From assembly GCA_019694455.1 (NCBI GenBank), contig JAIBBY010000051.1:1-34201 (forward strand): DNA of 34,201 nt, given 5' to 3'. The notes under the pieces are model-generated. The model saw only the letters and a program-made list of their open reading frames with translations. It had not been told where the DNA came from and ran no database searches. The position numbers and the translations under genes were made by a program. The first letter of the stretch is position 1; every line of letters starts with the position of its first letter. Shown one piece after another: positions 6,594-15,100 of this stretch. Source of the DNA: Pirellulales bacterium (GTDB lineage: Bacteria; Planctomycetota; Planctomycetia; Pirellulales; JAEUIK01).

Positions 6594-8258
6594 TTAAGAG
6601 AGCAAGTACAGCACGGCGCCGCCGAGTAGCAACGTCAGCGCGACGGCCCCACCCAGGATGATCCAAAGGAGCGCTCCCGAGCCAGTGGGCTCTGGCGCGC
6701 GCTGCGCGCGTGGCTCGTCGATCTGTGGCAGTTCATGCGGATTGGCCAATTCCTCTGTCAGCCAGGCGCCAAAGTCAGCCGGTTTCTTGGGAGTGGCGGC
6801 GCCGACGGGAATGGCATCTCCCGCGGAGGCCTCAGTACCTTGTGAGGCCGACGAACCGGCGCTTGGCGGTTTTGAACCGCCCGACTTCGACGCGCTGTGC
6901 GGTTTGTCATCTCCCACGTCGGCCAGTTCCAGCACTTCCTCATCGCTGGATCGACTCGGCGCTCTCTTACCGCTGCCACTGCCACCGCGCGGTGGATTTT
7001 TGCTCGGATTGGAGCCGCCGCGCGATTCGAGTTCGAAGATCGACGATTCGCTGTCGCGCAACTTGCCACTGGACGAATCGTTGAGTGCTTGCCGGTCGAG
7101 ATTAGCACGGCTGCCGGCGCCATCGCGTCCCAAGCGACTGGCGCTCGAGCCGCTGGGGCGGCGCATGAGACCTGAGGGGGAGTCGCCAAACCGGGTCAAG
7201 CGGCCAGAGCTACCGGCGTCTTGCGAATCGTTCATGAAGCGGCGCAAGGCGTCGGCGACGTCGGGCATGGATTGAAAGCGCCGCGCCGGATCTTTGGCCA
7301 TCATGCGTTCGCAAATGGCGACCAGTTCTGGCGGCGCGCCGGGACGCGTTTTGTAGATGGTGGGGGGCGTTTGCGACTGATGCGCCAGCAACCGTTGGGC
7401 AATGGTTCCCTCGTCGAATGGGGGTCGGCTCGTGAGCAAAAAGTAGAGCGTGCAGCCGAGACCGTAGATATCGGCGCGGCCGTCGACGTTGTGGCTGTTC
7501 ACCGCTTGCTCTGGCGCCAGGTAATCGGCGGTGCCGAGCACATTGTCTTCGCTCGCGAGGGTCAACGAAGTCTGACCCTCAATATTGAAATAGGCCAGTC
7601 CGAGGTCGAGCACCTTGACCACGCCGCGCTCGTCGACAAGCAAATTGGCGGGCTTCACGTCGCGATGGACTAGTTTGGCTTCGTGCGCGTAGGCCAAGCC
7701 GTCGGCGGCCTGGGCGATGTAGTCGGCGGAGCGGCGATAGCCAAGCGGCCCCTCGGCCTTGACGACCTCTTGCAGGTTTTTGCCCGGCACGTATTCCATC
7801 ACGATGTAATGGATCTTGCCTTCGTTATCGATGTCGTAGGTATGAACGATGTTGGGGTGCGAGAGCGCGCCGGCGGCGCGGGCCTCGTTTTGAAAGCGCG
7901 TGACGTAGGCGGGATCGTTCACCCGGCCCATAGGCAATACCTTGATTGCCACGCGGCGGTGCATCATCAGATGTTCCGCCAAGTAGACGGTGCTCATGCC
8001 GCCGGTGCCGATGTGATCGAGCAGTTTGTACTTGCTGAGGAAGAATCCGCTGTGCCGGCCTTCGAGCAGCTTTTGCGCCTGCCAGCGCGTGACCAGATTG
8101 GCCTCGATGAGGTAATCGGCGATTACCTGGCTGTCGTCGGGCTTCTGCTGATTGGATCGGCGCGCAACCTCTTCCAGGGCGGCGGTGATCTGCTCGTGGT
8201 CGACCAGACCGCTGCGTCCCAGCAAGTCGATGAAGCTATCCGCCTTGACCTTCGGCAT
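6594..8258 (-). CDS. Membrane-anchored Ser/Thr protein kinase (PknB-like)
   Basis: 554 residues. Residues 1-75 form an N-terminal domain (FIDLLGRSGLVD, then DYLIEANLVTRWQAQKLLEG) that I associate with planctomycete kinases. The kinase domain follows at about 77-340: glycine loop IGTGGMSTVYLAE (83-95), VAIK with K106, E125 in helix C, and HRDVKPANLL with D200. DLG (D218) stands in place of DFG. The APE motif (LAPEQA) and DIYGLGCTLY follow. All catalytic residues are present, so it should be active. A long Ser/Gly/Pro-rich linker (about 345-525) leads to a single C-terminal helix (LLWIILGGAVALTLLLGGAV), placing the kinase in the cytoplasm on a tail anchor. No sensor domain lies beyond the helix. 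It is convergent with the transporter pair. Substrates are unknown. Confidence 0.92.
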   Translation of the reverse strand: MPKVKADSFIDLLGRSGLVDHEQITAALEEVARRSNQQKPDDSQVIADYLIEANLVTRWQAQKLLEGRHSGFFLSKYKLLDHIGTGGMSTVYLAEHLMMHRRVAIKVLPMGRVNDPAYVTRFQNEARAAGALSHPNIVHTYDIDNEGKIHYIVMEYVPGKNLQEVVKAEGPLGYRRSADYIAQAADGLAYAHEAKLVHRDVKPANLLVDERGVVKVLDLGLAYFNIEGQTSLTLASEDNVLGTADYLAPEQAVNSHNVDGRADIYGLGCTLYFLLTSRPPFDEGTIAQRLLAHQSQTPPTIYKTRPGAPPELVAICERMMAKDPARRFQSMPDVADALRRFMNDSQDAGSSGRLTRFGDSPSGLMRRPSGSSASRLGRDGAGSRANLDRQALNDSSSGKLRDSESSIFELESRGGSNPSKNPPRGGSGSGKRAPSRSSDEEVLELADVGDDKPHSASKSGGSKPPSAGSSASQGTEASAGDAIPVGAATPKKPADFGAWLTEELANPHELPQIDEPRAQRAPEPTGSGALLWIILGGAVALTLLLGGAVLYLLS

Positions 8259-8701
8259 CCGCTGAAGTGCTGACAGTGTGACAGTTTAGGTTGCGCGCAA
8301 GGCCGCCAGCCTCAGGGTAACACGCGCCGGCAGGAGCCACCAGCACGCCAGCTTGACGCATTGGCGCACGAGCGGTTGGTGTTTTGGCGGCCCTGAGCTT
8401 GCGATGACGGCCTGAAACGAGAAACGGCGAGGCTTGGCGCGCCATCCAGTAGGCCGATCGCGAGCGGACGATGTCTTGCACAAAAGTTAGCGGAATCGAT
8501 GGCGTCTTCCAAGTTGACAAACAGGTCGAATGGTCGATACAAAAGGGGTTTCCGTTCGTGAAAAATATCACAGTTGGCGCATGGTTGCGGCACCGCGCAC
8601 CAGGCTCCTCGCCAGAACCACAAGACCGCTGCTCCGTTTGCCATGAGTCTGGGCGTGTACCGCACTTGTGACAAAGGATTGGCGCCCGAGATTCTCTGAA
8701 C
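8259..8701. other. Divergent intergenic region, kinase / respiratory operon
   Basis: 443 bases between the kinase (minus) and the Rieske gene (plus). A small frame at 8471-8671 shows no family likeness or ribosome site and is not called. The main content is the candidate promoter at 8514-8543, which would leave a leader of about 150 bases before the Rieske ATG. I see no strong hairpin in that leader. Confidence 0.4.
8514..8543 (+). promoter_or_regulatory. Candidate promoter of the respiratory operon
   Basis: A consensus TTGACA at 8514-8519 is followed 18 bases later by TACAAA at 8538-8543. It is the best -35/-10 pair in the gap ahead of the 17-kb operon. The -10 box is imperfect. Confidence 0.45.
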
Positions 8702-9751
8702 ATGGCAGAAAAGAAGAAGATGTCCGTCGCCGAAATTCTGGCGGCGGCGCGCAAGCAGGATAGTGGTTCGGGAGGGAGCGCCGCGGGAGAGGATGGGCAG
8801 AATGCCGCAGCGGCCGAGGCCGCGACTCCTGGTACGACTCCGACCGAAAATGCGCCGGCGCCAGCCGCGAAGCCCGCGGCTGCGGCCACTCCCGGCAAGA
8901 AGCTAAACACCGCGGACATTTTAGCCGCTGCGCGGGCCAATAAAGCGGCTGCGTCAGAGGCGCCGAAACCAGCCGCGCCCAAGCCCGCCGCGAAGCCAGC
9001 GTCTGCCGCTGCCAGTGCGAAGCCGGCCCCGATCAAGACGGGCGAGAAAGACACAGCTAGCATCCTGGCCGCCGCGCGTAGTGGCGCGAAGCCCGGCCCA
9101 ATGTCGAAGGCCGAAGCGGCCGGCGCGATGCAATCGCCTGCGGCGCCAGCCGCACGCGATGCCAAGGCCAAGCCGGTGGCGCCGCCCATGCCCGCCAAGC
9201 CAACGGCGGCGATCAAGAAGACGGCGAAGGCTGGCGCCGACGAAGATCGGCGCGGTTTTTTGACCGTGGCGTTGGGCTCGTTTCTGGGAGTGGGTTTCAC
9301 GGCGTTGGCCGCTACGTCGGCGGCGTGGAGCCTGGGGCTGGCGCGGTTCATGTTTCCGAACATTCTCACGGAGCCGCCAAGCACCTTCAAAGTGGGGCCG
9401 CCGAGCGACTTTCCGTTTGGCGCCGTGTCGGACAAGTTCAAGGCGCAATTTGGCGTGTGGGTCGTGAACGGCGAGTACAACGGGCAACCGCAGGTGTACG
9501 CGTTAAAGACGGTTTGCACCCATTTGGGATGCACGCCCAATTGGCTGGAAGCAGAGCAGAAGTTCAAATGTCCCTGCCACGGCAGCGGCTTTTATAAAGA
9601 CGGGATCAATTTCGAGGGGCCGGCGCCGCGTCCGCTGGAGCGTTACGCGATTCGCATTTCGGACGACGGGCAGATCGAAATCGACAAGAGCAAAAAGTTT
9701 CAAGAAGAGTTGGGGCAATGGGCTGATCCATCGAGTTTCATCGCGGTGTGA
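8702..9751 (+). CDS. Rieske iron-sulfur protein with long repeat-bearing N-terminal extension
   Basis: 349 residues. The C-terminal third is a classic Rieske domain: CTHLGC (C272, H274, C277) and CPCHGS (C290, C292, H293), i.e. 2Fe-2S ligands C272, H274, C290 and H293 plus a C277-C292 disulfide. A membrane anchor (about 185-215) begins RRGFLTVALGSFLGVG, with a Tat-like RR before the helix. The first 180 residues are Ala/Pro/Lys-rich and cytoplasmic. They contain three copies of a short helix, SVAEILAAAR (8-17), NTADILAAAR (69-78) and DTASILAAAR (117-126), separated by low-complexity linkers. Typical Rieske subunits are near 180 residues and lack this part. The protein moves electrons from quinol to the c-type cytochrome. 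First gene of the operon. Confidence 0.93.
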   Translation: MAEKKKMSVAEILAAARKQDSGSGGSAAGEDGQNAAAAEAATPGTTPTENAPAPAAKPAAAATPGKKLNTADILAAARANKAAASEAPKPAAPKPAAKPASAAASAKPAPIKTGEKDTASILAAARSGAKPGPMSKAEAAGAMQSPAAPAARDAKAKPVAPPMPAKPTAAIKKTAKAGADEDRRGFLTVALGSFLGVGFTALAATSAAWSLGLARFMFPNILTEPPSTFKVGPPSDFPFGAVSDKFKAQFGVWVVNGEYNGQPQVYALKTVCTHLGCTPNWLEAEQKFKCPCHGSGFYKDGINFEGPAPRPLERYAIRISDDGQIEIDKSKKFQEELGQWADPSSFIAV

Positions 9752-9782
9752 TCCATTGCGAATGGCTCGATATTCCTCGTGA

Positions 9783-9798
9783 CGCGGCTCTTGCCGCG
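9783..9798 (+). promoter_or_regulatory. Intercistronic hairpin, Rieske / cytochrome b
   Basis: CGCGGC and GCCGCG form a perfect 6-bp stem closed by the 4-base loop TCTT. No T-run follows, so it is unlikely to terminate. It lies 68 bases before the cytochrome b ATG and is one of several similar hairpins in this operon. Confidence 0.4.
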
Positions 9799-9865
9799 CC
9801 GCCAGGAAGTTTGTGAAAAAACGCACGTACTAGAGTCCGCATTCCTCCGTCACCACAGAACCACC

Positions 9866-10639
9866 ATGTCGCTCGGCGAATACATCCGCGAAACGCAAGT
9901 CTGGAAAAGCGTCTTCCGTCATCCGATGCCGCTGGATCGGCGCAATCGCATTGTGGTGATGCTCACCAATTTCTTCCTGCACCTGCACCCGGTTTCGATC
10001 AAGAAGCAAGGCATCGCGCTGAGCTACACGTGGTGCATGGGAGGCGTCACCTTCTTCTTGTTTTTGGTGGAGACGGTGACGGGCGTGCTGCTCATGTTCT
10101 ATTACCGACCGACACTGGAGTGGGCCTACAACGATATTTTGGCGCTGCGCGATGTGACATCGCTGGGGATATTGCGCGAGCTGCATCGCTGGGGCGCGCA
10201 CGCTATGGTGATCACGGTGTGGCTGCACATGTATCGCGTCTTCCTCACGGGCAGCTACAAGCCGCCGCGCGAGTTCAACTGGGTGATCGGCGTGATCTTA
10301 CTGCTCTTGACGCTGCTGTTGTCGTTCACGGGCTATTTGCTGCCGTGGGACCAGTTGGCGATCTGGGCGATCACGGTGGGATCGAACATGGCCCGCGCAA
10401 CACCAGTGCTGGGGTATGAAGGGCCGTTGCAGCAGGTGCTGAGCATAGGTGACATCGACATGATCACCGACGCCTCCGACGCGCGATTTGGCCTATTGGG
10501 CGCGCGCTTCGTGGGCGAAGAGACTTTGAACCGATTTTACGTCTTGCATTGCATTGGCATTCCGCTGGCCGTCTCGCTGTTGTTGGCGATCCATTTTTGG
10601 CGCGTCCGCAAAGACGGCGGCATCAGCGGCCCGCTATAG
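9866..10639 (+). CDS. Cytochrome b, N-terminal (b6-type) subunit
   Basis: 257 residues from the ATG at 9866; the frame extends to 9779 but without family similarity. Four transmembrane helices carry the two b hemes. Likely ligands are H107 and H121 in [20 protein letters not shown], and H228 and H243 in [10 protein letters not shown]...LAIHFWRV. The 14-residue gap in the second pair is as in cytochrome b6 rather than mitochondrial cytochrome b. [13 protein letters not shown], the conserved segment of helix C, is present. The gene ends after helix D, so the quinol-binding C-terminal half is supplied by the next gene, a split arrangement like b6/subunit IV. It forms the quinol-oxidising core with the Rieske protein. 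Confidence 0.93.
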   Translation: MSLGEYIRETQVWKSVFRHPMPLDRRNRIVVMLTNFFLHLHPVSIKKQGIALSYTWCMGGVTFFLFLVETVTGVLLMFYYRPTLEWAYNDILALRDVTSLGILRELHRWGAHAMVITVWLHMYRVFLTGSYKPPREFNWVIGVILLLLTLLLSFTGYLLPWDQLAIWAITVGSNMARATPVLGYEGPLQQVLSIGDIDMITDASDARFGLLGARFVGEETLNRFYVLHCIGIPLAVSLLLAIHFWRVRKDGGISGPL

Positions 10640-10675
10640 CGAAACGACAACTTACTGGACTAGGAGTGGGCGGCG

Positions 10676-10697
10676 TGCCGGAGCGCAAGCTTCGGCA
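10676..10697 (+). promoter_or_regulatory. Intercistronic GNRA hairpin between the two cytochrome b genes
   Basis: TGCCGGAGC pairs with GCTTCGGCA (9 bp with one G-U wobble) around the tetraloop GCAA, a GNRA loop. There is no T-run. It sits 20 bases before the start codon at 10718, just ahead of that gene's AGGA ribosome site. Confidence 0.45.
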
Positions 10698-10717
10698 GCG
10701 GCCATCAGGACAAATAT

Positions 10718-12070
10718 ATGCACGGCGCCAACCTGGCCGACTTCGCCGAGGGGACCGCGGTATTTCTCGGCAGCTACTTTCTGCTCATGGCCATCATGAA
10801 CTTTGTGGCCTACGTGTGGGTGTGGCTGCGCGAGGGATTGGGCTGGAAGTACCGCTTGGCGCCGATCATCTTCGCGGCGATCTTCTTTGCGCTGTCGCCG
10901 GTGCTCTTTAGCGGCCAGGCCAGCGCTTACTCTTTGCTGCTGCCGCACTTCGTCAAGGAGGGGATCAACACGATTTCGGGCGCGGTGACGTTCACCATCG
11001 GCAGCACGCTGGCGCTGATCGTGCTGTACATTTTTCGCCGCTTCTTCGTGCAGCCGGTGGTGGCGTGGATCCTGCTGAACTTGGCGCTGCTGCTCATGGG
11101 GTTGTCGATGACCGACCCCAACTTTGCCGCCATTGTGACCAAGCCCGACAACGTGCCGATCGTGGGACTGGTGTTCTTGTTGGGTTACTTCACCTGGTTG
11201 GCGACATACCGGGCAGTGATCAACGATGATCGCGCAGCGCAAGGATTGCCGCCGACGGAGAAGCTCGATTCGGAAAAAGTGCTGGTGTGGCCCGACCTGG
11301 TTTACACCGAGCTGATCTGCATGATCGCCTTGTCGGCGCTGCTGTTGGTATGGGCGATCGGCCTGAAGGCGCCGCTGGAAGAGCCGGCCAGCAGCGTGAA
11401 GACGCCGAACCCGTCGAAGGCGCCGTGGTACTTCTTGGGGCTGCAGGAAATGCTCGTGTACTACGACCCGTGGATGGCGGGTGTGGTGCTGCCGAGCCTG
11501 ATCATCTTTGGCCTGATGGCGATTCCGTTCATCGACTTCAACAAGAAGGGCAACGGCTACTACACAATTAAAGAACGGCCGTTCGCCTATATCGTGTTTC
11601 AGATCGGATTTCTTGATCTGTGGATCACGCTGATCATCTTGGGAACGTTTTTGCGCGGCCCCAACTGGAACTTCTTTGGTCCCTTTGAATATTGGGATCC
11701 GCATAAGGTGCTGGCGCTGAACAACGTCGATCTCTCCGAGATGTTTTATAAGCGCTTTTTGCCGGCGCTGGGGGTGAACTCGGGCATGCCCAAGGCGCCG
11801 GAGGGGGCGAACTTTTTGGTGACGCTGTTTTATATTGTGATGCGCGAGGCGCCGGGCATCTTGTCGCTGGTGCTTTACTTTGGGCTGTTGCCACCTTTGA
11901 TGGCGACCACGATCTTTCGCAAGTTTTTCGTGCGGATGGGCTTCATCCGCTACATGGTGTTGGCCAACTTGCTGCTGTTCATGGTGGCCTTGCCGCTCAA
12001 GATGGTGCTGCGTTGGTCTTTCAACCTGAAGTACATCGTGGCCATCCCGGAATACTTCCTGAACTTTTGA
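10718..12070 (+). CDS. Cytochrome b C-terminal (subunit IV-like) protein with extra membrane domain
   Basis: 450 residues from the ATG at 10718, which has AGGA at a good distance; no alternative start lies in frame before the preceding stop. The recognisable cytochrome b C-terminal portion is at about 220-275: a VWPDLVYTELI helix start, PNPSKAPWYFLGLQEMLVYY (equivalent to the region following the PEWY quinol site in menaquinol:cytochrome c reductases) and a helix ending MAIPFIDFN. About 190 residues in front form 5-6 helices (SYFLLMAIMNFVAYVWVW, LAPIIFAAIFFALSPVLF and others) that I do not recognise. A further 180 residues follow with 3-4 helices. It is therefore 2-3 times the size of subunit IV. 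Role: quinol site and proton exit of the bc complex; the additions may dock the giant cytochrome (inference). Confidence 0.82.
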   Translation: MHGANLADFAEGTAVFLGSYFLLMAIMNFVAYVWVWLREGLGWKYRLAPIIFAAIFFALSPVLFSGQASAYSLLLPHFVKEGINTISGAVTFTIGSTLALIVLYIFRRFFVQPVVAWILLNLALLLMGLSMTDPNFAAIVTKPDNVPIVGLVFLLGYFTWLATYRAVINDDRAAQGLPPTEKLDSEKVLVWPDLVYTELICMIALSALLLVWAIGLKAPLEEPASSVKTPNPSKAPWYFLGLQEMLVYYDPWMAGVVLPSLIIFGLMAIPFIDFNKKGNGYYTIKERPFAYIVFQIGFLDLWITLIILGTFLRGPNWNFFGPFEYWDPHKVLALNNVDLSEMFYKRFLPALGVNSGMPKAPEGANFLVTLFYIVMREAPGILSLVLYFGLLPPLMATTIFRKFFVRMGFIRYMVLANLLLFMVALPLKMVLRWSFNLKYIVAIPEYFLNF

Positions 12071-12108
12071 CGCCTGCCATCACGCTTTTTTTGCAACCAC
12101 TATTACGG

Positions 12109-12129
12109 CCCTCTCAGACGCGGAGAGGG
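12109..12129 (+). promoter_or_regulatory. Hairpin masking the ribosome site of the giant cytochrome gene
   Basis: CCCTCTC (12109-12115) pairs with GAGAGGG (12123-12129) across a 7-base loop. The 3' arm is the ribosome-binding sequence (GGAGAGGGAG, 12122-12131) of the ATG at 12139. The stem would hide the site unless opened, which suggests control of how much giant cytochrome is made relative to cytochrome b. Confidence 0.5.
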
Positions 12130-12138
12130 AGTTAAGAC

Positions 12139-15100
12139 ATGCCCGCAACAGAACAAACTTGGCGAAATCTCGGTTGGATGCACGTGTTTTTTGGCGTGGC
12201 GTCGGTGGCCATGCTGATCACGACGATCTGGATGTTGGCCGCCGACCATCGCGCGGAGTGGAAAGAGTATCAGCGCGAGTTTCGCCAGGTGCAGGTGTTG
12301 GCGAGCGATGCGCGGGAAACCGAAGTGAACACGTCGGCCTGGGAAGCCAAGAAGGCGGAGTTGACCAAGGCAGTCGACCAGACCGAGCAGCAGATTCCAT
12401 CGCGAGTGTTGGTGGATCATTTCCGGGAGACGATCAACTCGCGCGTGGTGGCCGATCCGCGCGGCGCTGACGAAGGATACGCCACGGCGATCAAGTCCCA
12501 GTTTGAGGCGTTGGAAAAGGCGTCGCAGGAGAAGGACAACACGGCAGGCGTGGTGGCCGCGCGCGCGAAGTTGCTCGAGCAAATGCAGGCTGCGATCAAG
12601 CTGGCGAAGAACTGGTCGGTGGTCATCACCGGCAAGGTGAAATTTGCTCGCGCCGATCTGGACGTGGCCAAGAGCGGTTACGACCTGGCGATTCGCGACA
12701 ATCTGGAACAAGCGGAACTTGATCGGCGCATGGAGGCGGTGGAGTCGGTGCAGAACATGGTGGAATCGCTGACACGCGACATGCAGTCGGCGAACACATA
12801 TCGGCAAGAGTTGGACCGCACCTTTGCCGAGATCACGCGCGAGCAAACCGTGGCGCGGAAGGCGTTGGACGATCATGTGCTCAAGCTGACGCAACTGAAA
12901 AAGGCGGGCGAGGAGCAGCGAATCGGTTGGGTGGAAAACCTGCTAACGCTGCCGATCATCGACGCGTTTGGCCGACCGCTGAAAGTCGACCAGATTTGGC
13001 TGCCGAAGTTGACCATCAACAACAATTTTCGTGACGTGGCGCGATTCGATCGCTGCACCACCTGCCATCAAGGCATTAACCTGACCGCGCCCGGATCGGC
13101 GGTTGACCCGGCGTATCCGCACCAGCGCGAGTTGACATTCTCGATGGAAACACCGGCCGAGAAGCCAGTCGACGCCGAGGGGAAGCCTGTCGCTCAGACT
13201 TTGGACGGCATGTATGGCATCACCTTGGCGGACAAAGGGCTGCTGCCGACCGATGTGCGGATTGCCGCGGTGACTCCGTCGACGCCGGCTGTGAGCGCGG
13301 CGCAAATGCGCAAAGGGGAGGCTCCGCCAATCGTTGCCGACAACCCAGTGGGCACATTTTCCGCCGGCACGGCGGAGGCCACCGTGCATCAATTGCCTCC
13401 CGGCCTGCGGGCGGGGGACGTGATCGTGCGGGTGAACGACGTGTCGATCGACAGCGCCGCTGGCGCGCGGCGCGAGCTATTGGAGAACATCACCTGGGGA
13501 CAGCCGGTGCAAGTCACCGTGCGGCGTGGGGCGGCGCAACCGTTTAGCTCACACCCGCGACTCGATCTGTTTTTGGGAAGCACCAGTCCGCACGACATGC
13601 AAAAGTTTGGCTGCACTTCCTGCCACGACGGGCAAGGGAGCGCCACATCGTTTCAATGGGCATCGCACATGCCCAACGACGAGCGGGAGCGTGAAGAGTG
13701 GGTGCGCAAGTATGGTTGGGAGCACAACCATCACTGGATCTTCCCGATGTTCCCCACGCGGTTCGCGGAGAGCACCTGCCTCAAGTGTCATCACGAGGTG
13801 GTCGACCTGCTGCCGAGCGAGCGCTTTCCTGATCCTCCGGCTCCGAAGTTGATGGAGGGATACAACCTGGTTCGCGAGTATGGTTGCTTTGGCTGTCACG
13901 ACATCAACGGCTTCGACGGCCCCGCGCGGCGCATTGGCCCGGACCTACGGGCGGAGCCCAATTTCGTCGCCGCGGCGCAACAACTGCTGACCGATCCTGG
14001 GTTGACGGAAGATGAGCGAGCGCTGGCCACCAGCGTGGTGCATGACCCGGCGAACATCGCCGACCGGACTCGGTTAGCGCAGATCGTCAAGGGGAGCAAG
14101 GCGCCTGGAGCGGATGGAGAACCGGCCGAGCCGCGCTTGTCGGCAGATTCTTACAAGCTGGCCGAATTGATTGGCGCCGAAGACGAGACGCCCGGGCAGT
14201 TCCGCAAGGTCGGTCCGAGTTTGCGTTATCTCAAGAGCAAAGTGGACTTCGCGTTCGCTTACGACTGGATCCGCAATCCGAAGCATTTCCGTCCGTCGAC
14301 AAAGATGCCGCGCTTCTTTGGACTGTACAACCATTTGCAGCCCAAAGACGAATTGGTGGATGGCAAGCAGATGAAGGTGGCTTCGGCAGGTTTGAAGCAG
14401 TCGCATCGCTTTGAACCGGTGGAAGTGCGGGCCATCGCCCACTATTTGATGAAGCACAGCCAGCCGTTTGAAACGATTGCGGCGGCGAAGGAAGTGACCA
14501 CGGAGCCGTCGGCGGAACGCGGTAAGAAGCTGTTTGAAACGCGCGGCTGTCTGGCATGCCATCAACATCCGGCTTTCCCGGACGCGAAGGCGGATCATGG
14601 TCCCAACTTGGCGCGAATGGGAGATAAGCTCACCAGTGAGGAGTCGCGGCAATGGCTGTACACCTGGTTGCGTGAGCCAACGCTCTATCACGCCAGGACC
14701 GCGATGCCCAACCTGTTTTTGACGCCGATCAAGGAGACCAAAGAGGGGGAGACGACGGTGAGCGACCCGGCGGCGGATATCGCGGCGTTCTTGGTGACGG
14801 ACGAAGAGGGCGCCGAAAAGTGGCAACCAGCGCCCGAAGAACCACTGGTCGAGGAAGACCTGAACGATTTGGTGCTGTCGCACCTGATTAAGGTGTTTAC
14901 GGAGGTGCAGGCGAAGGAGTACGTGAAGAGCGGCATTCCCGAAGACCTGGCCGGCGAGATCCAGGGCGACGAGGTCGCGCTGGTCGGGCCGATGTCGACC
15001 GAAAAGAAGTTGGAGTACATCGGACGGCGCGCGATCAGCAAATATGGCTGTTTTGGCTGCCACGACATCCCTGGCTATGAAACGGCCAAACCGATCGGCA

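Noticed and set aside
8471..8671. 66-residue ORF before the Rieske gene
   Set aside because: No ribosome site, no family likeness, and it spans the candidate promoter.
9783..9798. Transcription terminator between the Rieske and cytochrome b genes
   Set aside because: The stem is good but there is no T-run, and the genes belong to one complex, so termination is unlikely.
14074..15063. Long antisense ORF (329 residues) inside the giant cytochrome gene
   Set aside because: A shadow of the GC-rich coding strand; composition is Arg/His/Leu-rich without domains, and the sense frame carries heme motifs.
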